A stretch of 64,000 bases of DNA from Kribbella pratensis (GTDB taxonomy: Bacteria > Actinomycetota > Actinomycetes > Propionibacteriales > Kribbellaceae): NCBI RefSeq assembly GCF_004365355.1, contig NZ_SODP01000001.1:2363473-2427472 (forward strand), in the 5' to 3' direction. This document shows, in pieces, positions 16,966 to 25,544 of this stretch. The translations under genes were made by a program, and so were the position numbers. Below the pieces are notes generated by a model. That model made no database searches, was not told the DNA's origin, and saw only the letters and a list, made by a program, of their open reading frames with translations. How positions within the stretch are numbered: position 1 is the first letter of the stretch; the number at the start of each line of letters is the position of its first letter.

Positions 16966-18956
16966 CCACGGACTTCGTCCCGGGTGCGCCCGGCGTCTAC
17001 CTGACGACGCCACGGCCGCCGGACGTGCTCACCGCCGTACGACGAGACGTGGCCGCCTTCGCGGGGATCGCGCCACGCGGACCAGCGTGGCTGCCGCCCG
17101 GCCGCCCGGACGACGACGTGGACGTGGCGACGTGGCTCCAGGCCACGCCGCCAGCCCGGTCCGTACCGGTCGCTATCGGCAGCTGGGACGAGTACCGCAC
17201 GCTGTTCGGCGGGTTCGAGGGACCGGGACGCCTGCCCTACGCGGTCAGCTCGTTCTTCGCTGCGGGCGGTTCCCGGGCGTACGTCGTACGCATTGTGCAC
17301 GACGAACCGTACGACGTACTGCAGGGCCGCGCCGCCGGGGCGTTGGGCCTGCCAACAAGTGGTGGATCCGGCGTCAAGCTGCTCGCCCGCTCGGAAGGCG
17401 CCTGGGGCAACGCCCTCGCCGTGACCCTGCGTTCGGCCGCGCGACCGTTGGCGATCCGGTCGGCCACCGGCACCGAGGTGGTCGTCGATCCGTCGACGTC
17501 AGTACCCCTGGGTGCGCTGTTGCGGCTGACCCGCCCGGACGACGTCCAGCTCCTGCGGTACGTCGAGCGCGCCGACCTCCGGCCGGACCCGCAAGGACCC
17601 GCGCAACGACTGCATCTGCTGCTGGACACCGCACTTCCAGGACCGCCTTCCCTGGTCGAGCTCGTGGAGTTGAGCCTCGAGGTCATCGATCTGGATCCGG
17701 CGTTGCCGCGGGTCGAGAGACTCGACGGGATCGGTCTGCGGCCCGATCATCCTCGGTGGCTGGCCCGCGTACTGATCGGCGAATCGACCTTGCTGTGGCC
17801 CGATCCGGCGTGGGCGGCTTCGTCGATCGCTCCCCCGGATCCTTCGCTCGAACCGGTGGCGGGCGGTCCGTTCGGCGGTGGGTCGGACCGGTGGCAGGAC
17901 GTCGTACCCGAGGATTTCTGGGATCCGTTGTGGGTGCCTGGTGACGAGCGGCCGGGTGCGGGGGTGCACTGTCTGGCCGAGCTGACCGACGCGGGGTTGC
18001 TGGTCGCGCCGGATCTTTACGACCCGGCGCCATTGACGCCGGCGGGCGACGTCCGCGATCCGGTGTCCCTGGCCGGTCCCGAGTTCCAGTTGTGCGTACG
18101 CCCGGATCCGCCGCCGGAGGCGACTCCGCGGCCGCCCGGGCTCGACGGGCTGCGGCTCGATCCGTCGGTGCCGTCCGAGCTCGATCGGATCACGGCGGCG
18201 CAGTCCGAGCTGGTGCGGTTCGCCGATCAGCGGCGTGAGTTCACCGTGCTGCTCGACGTACCGTTGGGACTTCCACCAGGGCGGCTCCTGCAGTGGCGGA
18301 CGTCCTTCGATTCGCCGTACGCCGCGACGTACCACCCGTGGCTGGATGTGGCGGCACCGGACGACGACCGCGACGATCTGGTCCGGATGAACCCGTCGGT
18401 GTTCGCGGCCGGGATCATCGCCGATCGCGAACAGCGGCTGGGAATCCCGCGCGGTCCGGCCAATCAGATCGCGGTCGGTGCGGTCCGGGTGTCGACGCCG
18501 GTGCCGGAGGTGCTGCACGACGTACTGCATCCCGCCGGGATCAATGTGTTCACACTCGACCGCGACGGTATCCGGTTGTCGGCCGCGAGGACTCTCAGCC
18601 TTCGCCCGGAACTGCGGCAGCTCTCGGTCGCGCGGCTGCTCACTGTGCTCCGGCTGACGCTCGAACGCGAGCTCGCCTGGGTCACCTTCGAGCCCAACAG
18701 CGAGGAGTTGTGGGGCCGGATCCGGCGGGCGGTCGGCGGGCTGCTGCAGCAGTTCTTCGTCGCCGGTGCATTCGCCGGCGCGAAACCGAGCGAGGCGTTC
18801 TTCGTGCGCTGCGACCGCACGACGATGACGCAGAACGACCTCGACAACGGAAGGATGGTCTGCCTGATCGGCGTGGCACCGGCCGAGCCGCTGGAGTTCC
18901 TGGTCCTGCAGCTGATGCACGAGCCGGACGCCTCGGTCCGCGTCGAGGCCCGCTGA
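16938..18956 (+). CDS. eCIS tail sheath protein 2
   Basis: The 672-aa product is a second sheath subunit. It has an N-terminal PGAPGVYL arm, and its C-terminal block (FEPNSEELW, EAFFVRCDRTTMTQNDLDNG, then PLEFLVLQL) is almost the same as in sheath 1, whereas the middle differs strongly. The likely start is GTG 16938 inside the tube gene, with GGAAGAG 8 nt upstream; no ATG is available, so the exact start is uncertain by a few codons. PVC and Afp particles also use several sheath paralogs, one for the bulk and others for the baseplate-proximal or distal rings. The gene ends in TGATG with the next start. Confidence 0.92.
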   Translation: MLSGHRVQLTTDFVPGAPGVYLTTPRPPDVLTAVRRDVAAFAGIAPRGPAWLPPGRPDDDVDVATWLQATPPARSVPVAIGSWDEYRTLFGGFEGPGRLPYAVSSFFAAGGSRAYVVRIVHDEPYDVLQGRAAGALGLPTSGGSGVKLLARSEGAWGNALAVTLRSAARPLAIRSATGTEVVVDPSTSVPLGALLRLTRPDDVQLLRYVERADLRPDPQGPAQRLHLLLDTALPGPPSLVELVELSLEVIDLDPALPRVERLDGIGLRPDHPRWLARVLIGESTLLWPDPAWAASSIAPPDPSLEPVAGGPFGGGSDRWQDVVPEDFWDPLWVPGDERPGAGVHCLAELTDAGLLVAPDLYDPAPLTPAGDVRDPVSLAGPEFQLCVRPDPPPEATPRPPGLDGLRLDPSVPSELDRITAAQSELVRFADQRREFTVLLDVPLGLPPGRLLQWRTSFDSPYAATYHPWLDVAAPDDDRDDLVRMNPSVFAAGIIADREQRLGIPRGPANQIAVGAVRVSTPVPEVLHDVLHPAGINVFTLDRDGIRLSAARTLSLRPELRQLSVARLLTVLRLTLERELAWVTFEPNSEELWGRIRRAVGGLLQQFFVAGAFAGAKPSEAFFVRCDRTTMTQNDLDNGRMVCLIGVAPAEPLEFLVLQLMHEPDASVRVEAR

Positions 18957-20434
18957 TGTTCGACCTGGCCCGCTGGCAGGCGAGCTTCGGCCGCAGCCTG
19001 TCCCATGTCGTTGTCCACGACAGCCATCAGTCCGCCGCGCTCACGACCGCGCAGGACGCGTACGGCGTCGCGACCGGCGGCGACGTGTTCCTCGGGCGCC
19101 CGCCGACCGGTGAGCTCGGCGGCGGCACCGCGCACGAAGCGGTACTGGCGCATGAGCTTGCACATGCGTTGGGCGCCGGCACCGAGGAAGGTGCGGAGCG
19201 GGCCGCGACCGGTGCGCGGGCCCGGATGCACGGACGAGGTGGGCCTGCTCCCGACATACTGGCATCGAGTGGCCGGGGGTTGGCGCTGCACTCGTGTTCG
19301 AAGGGGCCGTCGAAGGCCCAGCGGGCGCTGGACGGCGAGATCCCGTTCACCGCGGAGCTCGCGCGCGACGCGTTGTCGGAGTACCGGGCCCTGGGCGACC
19401 TCGACCGCCAGCGGGCCGTCGACAAGTACTACCCGAGCGGAGCGATGCAGCGACTGCTGACCTCGCTGCCTCCGGACGACGCGTCCGGACCGTTCAACGA
19501 CGTCGTCCAGGACGTCCTCCAGCGGGTACAGCGCGCTGCCGCGGTCACCTCGGCCCAGGCGTCCGGCCTGTCGAGTGAGAGCGCCATGGTCGCCGCGCAG
19601 ACCGCGCACATGCAGGCTGAGAACCTGGCTCTCGCGCAGGCCACGACCGGCTCGGCCACGCCGACGCCCGCGCAGGTGAGCGCCGAACAGACGAACCAGG
19701 TCGCGCAGACGTCGATCGCACCGTCGAGCTCGGTGCTGACTCCGTCCCAGATCGTCATGGACACCGCAGCCGCCTTCGGTGCGGTGGCTTCCGTGGTCTC
19801 CTACGCCAAGGCCAAGCACCCGGAGCTGCACCTGACCGCGGCCGACTTCAAGGTCGACGTCGTCGGCCTGGAGAACCGCGGTGCCGGCGTCATCGCGTAC
19901 GGCGAGGTCGTCGGCGGCCGCCACGTCGCGACCGTCGGCCGGACCTTCACCAGGTTCGTCCAGGCGAATCCGGCCTACGCTCTGAGTGTGGTGGTCCACG
20001 AGTTGCACGGTCATCCCGAGTACGGCCCGTACGGTCGCCCCGGCAGCGAGTACGGCCTGGAGTTGTACGACCGGGCCGCCTGGCTGATGCCCGGGTACGT
20101 GCAGCCGACGGGTGCCGGCCGTACCAGCGAGATCGATGCCTACGGCTACCAGGAGACCGAGATCTACTCGTTGCTGCGATCACTGCCGTACCACACGTCG
20201 CTGGCACCCAAGGACGCCGCGCTGCAGGCGTCGTACGTCGATCCGGAGCCGACCGTCGTCGGGCGGCTGCAGCTCGTCCGGTCGCAATGGGACGCCCGGG
20301 TCGCGAAGGCGCTGGTACGCGGCATGTACGAACGGCTCCGGCTCGACCCCCGCCTCAGCCCGGCCGCACTCAGCGCCTTCCGGCGGTCGGTCACCGTTGT
20401 CTTCGGCGCCGACGCGAAGGACATTCTGAAATGA
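18956..20434 (+). CDS. eCIS cargo 2: DUF4157-like protein with HELHGH motif
   Basis: The 492-aa product starts at ATG 18956 in a TGATG overlap with sheath 2; the open frame further upstream is a shadow. Residues about 1-80 form a compact DUF4157-like domain with HELAH at 66-70. A helical Ala/Gln/Thr-rich stretch spans about 180-270. A second domain (about 270-492) contains VVVHELHGHPEYGPYG at 345-360, a metal-site-like HExHxH pattern, followed by conserved-looking Tyr/Glu-rich sequence (EIDAYGYQETEIY). I suggest a loaded effector whose C-terminal part is a metal-dependent enzyme, possibly a peptidase; the motif is not a canonical HExxH. It lies inside the structural operon, not at the locus edge, and is overlapped by a small HEAT-like gene. 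Confidence 0.7.
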   Translation: MFDLARWQASFGRSLSHVVVHDSHQSAALTTAQDAYGVATGGDVFLGRPPTGELGGGTAHEAVLAHELAHALGAGTEEGAERAATGARARMHGRGGPAPDILASSGRGLALHSCSKGPSKAQRALDGEIPFTAELARDALSEYRALGDLDRQRAVDKYYPSGAMQRLLTSLPPDDASGPFNDVVQDVLQRVQRAAAVTSAQASGLSSESAMVAAQTAHMQAENLALAQATTGSATPTPAQVSAEQTNQVAQTSIAPSSSVLTPSQIVMDTAAAFGAVASVVSYAKAKHPELHLTAADFKVDVVGLENRGAGVIAYGEVVGGRHVATVGRTFTRFVQANPAYALSVVVHELHGHPEYGPYGRPGSEYGLELYDRAAWLMPGYVQPTGAGRTSEIDAYGYQETEIYSLLRSLPYHTSLAPKDAALQASYVDPEPTVVGRLQLVRSQWDARVAKALVRGMYERLRLDPRLSPAALSAFRRSVTVVFGADAKDILK

Positions 20435-20985
20435 CCGGCTACGACCAGCTGCTGGCCGCCGTACTCACGCCGTTCGGTGAGCCGGCCGCGCGCCGGGAGC
20501 GTGAGCGGGCGCTGACCGTCCTGCTCCGCGACCATCACGACCGCGCCGAGGCCGATCTGACGGCCGCCGTCCGCGCCAACCCGACCGGCCTTCAAGTCCC
20601 TGCTGTGCTCGAGCTTCTGCCGTTCTTCAGCAGCCCGGAGGTCGTCGCCGTCCTCGAGTCGTTGATGAACGGCGACGACCCGGAGATCGCTGCCCACGCA
20701 GGCATCGCGCTCGGTCGCGTGACCGACCCCACCGCTCGGTCCGCCATCGAGCGTTCCCTGGCCTCCACGTCAGCCCAGACCACCGCAGCCGCCGCCGATG
20801 CCGCGGCCACGACCACGGACCCGACGTACTGCGCGGCCCTGCGGAACCGCCTCACCGACGAGTCGCCCGTCGTCCGCTTCCACGTCGTCCACGCACTGCT
20901 GACCCTCGATTGCCTGAGTGCCGAAGACCGCGCCGAACTGGCACAAACCGAGCACGACCCCGACGTGACGTCCCTACTGGCCTAG
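20431..20985 (+). CDS. HEAT-repeat-like small protein, eCIS unit B
   Basis: The 184-aa product starts at ATG 20431 overlapping the cargo 2 stop (ATGA). It reads as repeated antiparallel helix pairs (LQVPAVLELLPFF, EVVAVLESLMNGDDPEIAAHAGIALGRV, ESPVVRFHVVHALLTLD), each with the Asp/Pro turn and Ala-Gly helix packing of HEAT or PBS-type repeats. Such scaffolds bind other proteins. Coupled translation with cargo 2 suggests a loading chaperone or a neutralising partner for it, which is inference. Its stop overlaps the convergent small gene of unit C by 12 nt. Confidence 0.6.
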   Translation: MTGYDQLLAAVLTPFGEPAARRERERALTVLLRDHHDRAEADLTAAVRANPTGLQVPAVLELLPFFSSPEVVAVLESLMNGDDPEIAAHAGIALGRVTDPTARSAIERSLASTSAQTTAAAADAAATTTDPTYCAALRNRLTDESPVVRFHVVHALLTLDCLSAEDRAELAQTEHDPDVTSLLA

Positions 20986-21279
20986 TTTGCCGGCCAGCTT
21001 CGTCAGCACCGCGACGTACGCATCACGGCCCTCGGACGGCGCCATCCGGCGGACCGCGAGCTCCGGCATCGACCGCAGTACGGCGACCACTCGCGCGCGA
21101 TCCTCCGCCGGAAAGTCCCCCGGGTCCAGCCAGCCGAGATTGTGCTCCGAGATGCTCCGCACCCGGGCCGCGAGTTCCGGATCGTCGAGTTCGTCGACCA
21201 GGGTGTCGATCACCCAGTAGAACACCCACGACGACGCCGACCACAGGGTGCCGTCCGGTAACGCGATGCTGCCCGCCAT
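20974..21279 (-). CDS. Small immunity-like protein, partner of cargo 3
   Basis: The 101-aa acidic protein lies 16 nt downstream of the large DUF4157 gene on the same strand. It is rich in Trp, Asp and Leu helices (LWSASSWVFYWVIDTLVDEL, EHNLGWLDPGDF, DRARVVAVLRSMPEL). I do not recognise a named family. Size, acidity and position right after a polymorphic-toxin-like C-terminus are those of an immunity protein. eCIS cargo genes usually travel without one, so this pairing is unusual. It overlaps the convergent HEAT-like gene by 12 nt at the 3' end. Confidence 0.55.
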   Translation of the reverse strand: MAGSIALPDGTLWSASSWVFYWVIDTLVDELDDPELAARVRSISEHNLGWLDPGDFPAEDRARVVAVLRSMPELAVRRMAPSEGRDAYVAVLTKLAGKLGQ

Positions 21280-21295
21280 CAGCTGTCACTCACGA

Positions 21296-24200
21296 TCAGT
21301 TGTCACTCACGATGAAGGCCCGAGGTTTCCGGGGTGCGACGAACTTCTCCACTTCCAGACGCTGGGCCGGAGTGAGCGTGGAGACATCCACGGGGACGAA
21401 GTCCGCGTACTTCAGGTGCTCGTCGATCTGGAGTTGGAGTCGCGGCCACTGCTGGTCGAAGAAGCGCGCCGGGATCCCGCTGCCGACCGCGTCGTACGTC
21501 TTGCCGTCCTGATCCGCCCAGTCGAGCTCCGTTGCGGCCGGCAGTCTGGTCAACGTCACGTTCTTCTCCTTCATCACCAGCAGGGCGGTGTTGAACTCGG
21601 GTCCGCGGAACAGCGCCGGCGCCGGGTCGACGCCGAGGGCGAGGAGGGCGGGCCGTCCCCCGCTGGCCAGTACGTACTCCGACCATTCCCCGTCCTTCGT
21701 CGGGATCTTCCCCGCGGCCGCGCCTTCGATCCGTTGCTGGTGATACTCGAAGAACGACAGCGCCACCTTCTCATGGTTGGTGCGCTGGATCACCTCGTGC
21801 AGGTACGGCAGCTTGGTGCGGCGATCGATCGGCCAGTCGAACGTCTTCCCGCCGAGCGTCAGCTTCGCCAGCTGATAGTGACCGGGCGCGTTCTTGTCGT
21901 GCCGGACCAGGTACAGCTGACCGGTCGAAGCGTTCACCCGGTAGTGATGGCCGGGCGTCATCGGCAGCCCGGCGCGGCGTGCGGTCTGGTTGCCGACGCC
22001 CGTACCCGCGGCGATCCAGCCGCGGCCGCGGTCGAGCGAGTTGACCGCGTCCTGGTACTCGTCGATCTGCGCCCGAAGGTCCGCGAGCCGGGCCTGGTGC
22101 GCGGCCGGGTCGGCGCCGGACCGCTGCAGTGCGGCCATCTCGGCCGACACCTCGGCCTCGATCGCGCGCAGCTTGGCGATCTCGGCACGCGCCTCGAATC
22201 CCTTGGACATGAACGCCGGATCGCCCACCAACCGGTCGAGGACCCGGCGGAAGAACCCGCGGATTCCGACGTACTCCGAGAGGTACCGGGCGGTCTCGAC
22301 GTGGTGCCGTACGTCGGCCGGCCCCGCGCGACTACTGACCTCGATCCGGACCTGCATGGCGTCGTACACGACCCGGGCGACCACACCTTCAGGGAGGATC
22401 GCCTGCACGACCGGTACGCGGTCGGCGAGCTCGGGCGGGATCTGCTCGCGCATCGCCGCCATTTCGCTGTCGGTGTGCGGCCACAGCACGTCGACCAGGG
22501 CGAACTTGTCAGCCACGGCCGGGTCGCCCGTCAGTGCGCGATCCGGATCCGCACCGGCCGTCTTCGCCGTGGTCAGCGCGTCCCGCAGCGCGATCAAGCT
22601 GGGCCGGTCCGGGTGGTTCTCCGGCAAGGTCAAGAGCTGGCGCTGCAACGTGGCGAGCATTGCCTCCTGGGACTGCTCCGACGACACCGACATCCGCACA
22701 GCCGGGCCGCTGGCATCGCGTGCGGTCCGGATGACCTGCTCACCGATCACCTTGACGCCGCGCTCCAGGACGAAGCCGACCGCGGCCTGCATCAGCTGTA
22801 CGACGTCGTCCTCGGTGACCTTGGCGAACCACCCGAGACCTCGCGCGCGATCGAACGAGTCGGCGGTCGCCGCCTCACGGAAGAACTCGCCGAGGGTGAT
22901 CGCGGCGGTGATGTCGTTCACGCCTTCGGTCTGCATGAAGCCCTGGTAGCCGGCCGCCAGTACCTCTCCGACCGGTCCGAGCGCCAGCAGGCCCTGCATC
23001 AGGACGATCTGCTTGCCGATCTCGAGCACCATCGAGGCGATGCCTTGCGGCGTCAGGGCGGCCATGACGCTGCCGCCCGTACCCCAATCGGCATTGGAGA
23101 TCACGAGGACGGTGGCGATGCGTTGGTCGGCCCGGAGTGGTTGGGCGAAGTACGCGTGCAGGTAGGTCTCGAGGCGGGTGATGGCCTCGTCGACCGGCGA
23201 CGGTGCAGGCGAGGTCTTGGACACGCCCGCCAGGTTCCGGAGTCCCGCCACCGCCGCCAGATCCGCCGCGATCCGGGGCGAGGTCGAAGGCTGTCTTTCG
23301 CCCTGCAGATAACGCGCGACAGCGGTTCCGGTGCTGTGCTCGACATCGCCGGTGCGTGCTCCAGGTCCGCCGAGTGGTAGGCCGGTCGGCGAGCGCGCTG
23401 CCGTCGTCTCGCGCAGCTCGGCGATCTCCTGGCGCCGCGCCAGCAGCCAGGCCGCCGTCGGCTCCGGCATCGTCTGCAGTTCCTGCTGTTCGACCCGAGT
23501 ATGCAACAGATCCCACAGATCGATGAGGTAGTGCCAGCCCGCCCTGTCCGGGGCTGGGTCGAGCCCGTTCAACGGCACGCCCATTGCATTGGCCATGCCA
23601 ACGGCTTGCGCGGTCCCGGATCGGTCGGGAGGCTTGGCCAGCAGTACCTTCTTGAGTTGCTCCCCGGTTGACTCGGCCCGGCCCTTCGCCGCCGTCGACG
23701 GCGTTTGCGGCTGCAGCGCCGAGCCGTATCCCCGGCCGAACGACAGGTGCGCGTCGGCCGAAGTGATCGTTCGGACGGCGGTGTCCAACGGCTCGGCCGA
23801 TACCTGGCGACGGAAGTCCCGGCTGATACCGGCCGAGGCCGGAAGCATCTGGCTGAAGGAGTTGATCCACATCGCGCGAGCGAAGCCACCGCTGACCGCG
23901 GACACTCCCATTCCCCATCCCGCCACCGAGAACGCGTCACGACGTACCATCTGCGGTTCCGGTTCTGCGGGTGCGCCCAACGATCGGCTACTGCCGGCGC
24001 CGAGACCGAGGGTGCCGCCGGACGTCGCGTGCCGGAGCGTGGCGTGGGCGGAGTCCTCCGGCTGGAGCTGGTACGTCAACGCCATCACCAGCGCCCATCG
24101 CGGATCGCGCTTCTCCTGCTCCGGACTGCGGAACGCGCGCCAGCTTCGATACACGCGAACGAACTCCGGCAGGTCGTACACCGGATTGCCCGGTACGAGC

Positions 24201-24316
24201 GCCTCGTCGAGCGCAGCCCGCTGCGACGACGTCTGCTGCAGCCGCGTCCGGAGATCGGCGACCCACCGTTCCTCGGCCGCGTCGGTGGCCTTCGGGAACG
24301 CCTCCTCGGGCAGCAC
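21296..24316 (-). CDS. eCIS cargo 3, C-terminal part with CdiA-like toxin domain (frame-broken)
   Basis: This open frame (from GTG 24316, in-frame residues extending back to about 24345) is the continuation of the DUF4157 gene at 24085-25449. The joint ...DLSL|GGFEADSDRRVLPEE reads smoothly if one G is added to a G5 run (plus-strand C5 at 24342-24346). The 1006 residues comprise a helical middle with hydrophobic stretches near residues 400-470 (VMAALTPQGIASMVLEIGKQ, LALGPVGEVLAAG), a coiled coil near 700-770, and a C-terminal domain of about 190 residues. The latter has LFRGPEFNTALLVMKEK, DGKTYDAVGSGIPARFFD and HLKYADFVPVDVSTLT, a pattern I associate with CdiA-like contact-dependent toxin nuclease domains. 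An immunity-like gene follows. If the shift is real the protein is cut off before its toxin. Confidence 0.7.
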   Translation of the reverse strand: MLPEEAFPKATDAAEERWVADLRTRLQQTSSQRAALDEALVPGNPVYDLPEFVRVYRSWRAFRSPEQEKRDPRWALVMALTYQLQPEDSAHATLRHATSGGTLGLGAGSSRSLGAPAEPEPQMVRRDAFSVAGWGMGVSAVSGGFARAMWINSFSQMLPASAGISRDFRRQVSAEPLDTAVRTITSADAHLSFGRGYGSALQPQTPSTAAKGRAESTGEQLKKVLLAKPPDRSGTAQAVGMANAMGVPLNGLDPAPDRAGWHYLIDLWDLLHTRVEQQELQTMPEPTAAWLLARRQEIAELRETTAARSPTGLPLGGPGARTGDVEHSTGTAVARYLQGERQPSTSPRIAADLAAVAGLRNLAGVSKTSPAPSPVDEAITRLETYLHAYFAQPLRADQRIATVLVISNADWGTGGSVMAALTPQGIASMVLEIGKQIVLMQGLLALGPVGEVLAAGYQGFMQTEGVNDITAAITLGEFFREAATADSFDRARGLGWFAKVTEDDVVQLMQAAVGFVLERGVKVIGEQVIRTARDASGPAVRMSVSSEQSQEAMLATLQRQLLTLPENHPDRPSLIALRDALTTAKTAGADPDRALTGDPAVADKFALVDVLWPHTDSEMAAMREQIPPELADRVPVVQAILPEGVVARVVYDAMQVRIEVSSRAGPADVRHHVETARYLSEYVGIRGFFRRVLDRLVGDPAFMSKGFEARAEIAKLRAIEAEVSAEMAALQRSGADPAAHQARLADLRAQIDEYQDAVNSLDRGRGWIAAGTGVGNQTARRAGLPMTPGHHYRVNASTGQLYLVRHDKNAPGHYQLAKLTLGGKTFDWPIDRRTKLPYLHEVIQRTNHEKVALSFFEYHQQRIEGAAAGKIPTKDGEWSEYVLASGGRPALLALGVDPAPALFRGPEFNTALLVMKEKNVTLTRLPAATELDWADQDGKTYDAVGSGIPARFFDQQWPRLQLQIDEHLKYADFVPVDVSTLTPAQRLEVEKFVAPRKPRAFIVSDN

Positions 24317-25449
24317 CCGCCGGTCGGAGTCCGCCTCGAAACCCCCAACGACAGGTCAGCCGGCGCGAGCAGCCGCTCGTCGTCCGGCAACTGCCGCCGC
24401 GTGTCCGCCTCCGTCTCCGACGCCTGACGTACTCCGGCCTGCTCGGCGCGCATTCCGGACAGCGGCGCCGCCTCGCCACGTGGATCCAGAGCCGCCCGCA
24501 ACCGCGCGTCCAGCAGTAGAGCACGCCGGGCCAGTACGCCGATCTCGGGCCCGCGGGACGGATCCGAGGAGAACTCTTCGCGGGCCCGCGTGAGCTCGTC
24601 CATCGTGCCGTCCAGCTCGAGCTGCCACGCGATCGCGGCATCGGACAACGCCGCGGCCGCCGAGTCCAGGTCGTCCTCCAAGGTGACCCATAGACCGGTA
24701 ACGACAGCCTGCGCGTCGGCGGCCAGCAGACCCGCGGCGTGCGTGGTCGCCTGGTTCAGCCAGAGCGAGACGCCGTACGATACGTCAACGACGTCGGCCT
24801 GGGTCGCATCAGCGCCGAGTACGCTGATCAACCGGTCCCGGATCGCGGTCCAGCCGAGTTGCTCGCGGCCGACCGCCGCAGACATCGTGCTGATGCCGTA
24901 GATCGTGTCCTCGACCAGGTCCGGCGTACCGAACTCGACTGAGACGGCCTTGAGGAGCAGGTTCGCGAGCTCGCCTTCCTCGGCCGATTCGGTGAAGGCG
25001 TCATGGACGCGATACCGGAAGTCGTCGCTGAGCTCGGCGGGGCCGTCGTCGTGGAAGACACCGCGGTACCCGGGCTCGCGCACGGCGCCGGACAGCGGGC
25101 CGAGCGGGCGGCCGGTCGCGACGTACGCCGAGACCGTCCGGGCGAGCTGTTCCTCGCGCGCGCTCAAGCCGGAGCTGGTCGCGTCGGGATGCCCGGATCG
25201 CAAGGCATGCACGACTTCATGCGCAGCCGTCTGTCTGCTTGGTTCGCCGCGGAAACTCACCACGCCGGGCGCTGCGGTCCCGTACCTACCTTCACCAGGG
25301 CCGGGATCGCGGCGGATCCCGTCGAGCGACAGGCCGAAGGCAGACTCCAGCGCATCGCGGTACGGGAGCCGGGTCCCCTCCGCGGACGGCGCACGAGGTC
25401 GATGCGCCGCCTTCTCGGTCGCATGCTCGTGGGGCTCGTGCAGGGACAC
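24085..25449 (-). CDS. eCIS cargo 3, DUF4157 N-terminal part (frame-broken)
   Basis: The start is GTG 25449: it stands 6 nt after the -10-like GATCCT with the same spacing as the other promoters of the locus, whereas the alternative GTG 25476 lies inside the operator. A DUF4157 domain occupies about residues 25-130 with AAHEVVH (HEVVH at 77-81 from this start). A helical region follows. Up to about residue 368 the sequence is normal; after the C5 run at 24342-24346 the frame turns Arg/Ser/Cys-rich and stops at 24085, plainly an out-of-frame reading of the next part. The intact protein would be about 1380 residues, close to cargo 1 (1392). Unit C begins here, divergent from tube 2. Confidence 0.7.
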   Translation of the reverse strand: MSLHEPHEHATEKAAHRPRAPSAEGTRLPYRDALESAFGLSLDGIRRDPGPGEGRYGTAAPGVVSFRGEPSRQTAAHEVVHALRSGHPDATSSGLSAREEQLARTVSAYVATGRPLGPLSGAVREPGYRGVFHDDGPAELSDDFRYRVHDAFTESAEEGELANLLLKAVSVEFGTPDLVEDTIYGISTMSAAVGREQLGWTAIRDRLISVLGADATQADVVDVSYGVSLWLNQATTHAAGLLAADAQAVVTGLWVTLEDDLDSAAAALSDAAIAWQLELDGTMDELTRAREEFSSDPSRGPEIGVLARRALLLDARLRAALDPRGEAAPLSGMRAEQAGVRQASETEADTRRQLPDDERLLAPADLSLGVSRRTPTGGCCPRRRSRRPPTRPRNGGSPISGRGCSRRRRSGLRSTRRSYRAIRCTTCRSSFACIEAGARSAVRSRRSAIRDGRW

Positions 25450-25455
25450 GGGTGC

Positions 25456-25461
25456 AGGATC
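25456..25461 (-). promoter_or_regulatory. -10 element of unit C
   Basis: Minus-strand GATCCT lies 9 nt after the second heptamer and 6 nt before GTG 25449. The spacing repeats that of unit A and decides the start of cargo 3. Confidence 0.6.
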
Positions 25462-25470
25462 GCCGGGACA

Positions 25471-25523
25471 CGTCACACTGCCGTCACCGATTGCGCCTGG
25501 GCAGTGGTGACGGTCGTGTGACG
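25471..25523. promoter_or_regulatory. Dyad SARP-type operator 2 between units C and D
   Basis: CGTCACA-CTGC-CGTCACC (25471-25488) and GGTGACG-GTCG-TGTGACG (25506-25523) mirror each other around a 17-nt centre. Each outward reading is GGTGACG-N4-TGTGACG, differing from operator 1 in one base of the second heptamer, while the N4 spacers differ freely. That pattern of conserved heptamers and free spacers indicates a true binding site. Confidence 0.75.
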
Positions 25524-25532
25524 GCCGGGATC

Positions 25533-25538
25533 GAGAGT
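25533..25538 (+). promoter_or_regulatory. -10 element of unit D
   Basis: GAGAGT lies 9 nt after the second heptamer and 6 nt before ATG 25545, matching units A and C and predicting a leaderless start of the long baseplate operon. Confidence 0.6.
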
Positions 25539-25544
25539 GGCGGC

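Noticed and set aside
24085..24341. C-terminal Arg/Ser/Cys-rich tail of the first cargo 3 frame as a natural domain
   Set aside because: It is the out-of-frame reading of the downstream part, which in its own frame is normal protein.
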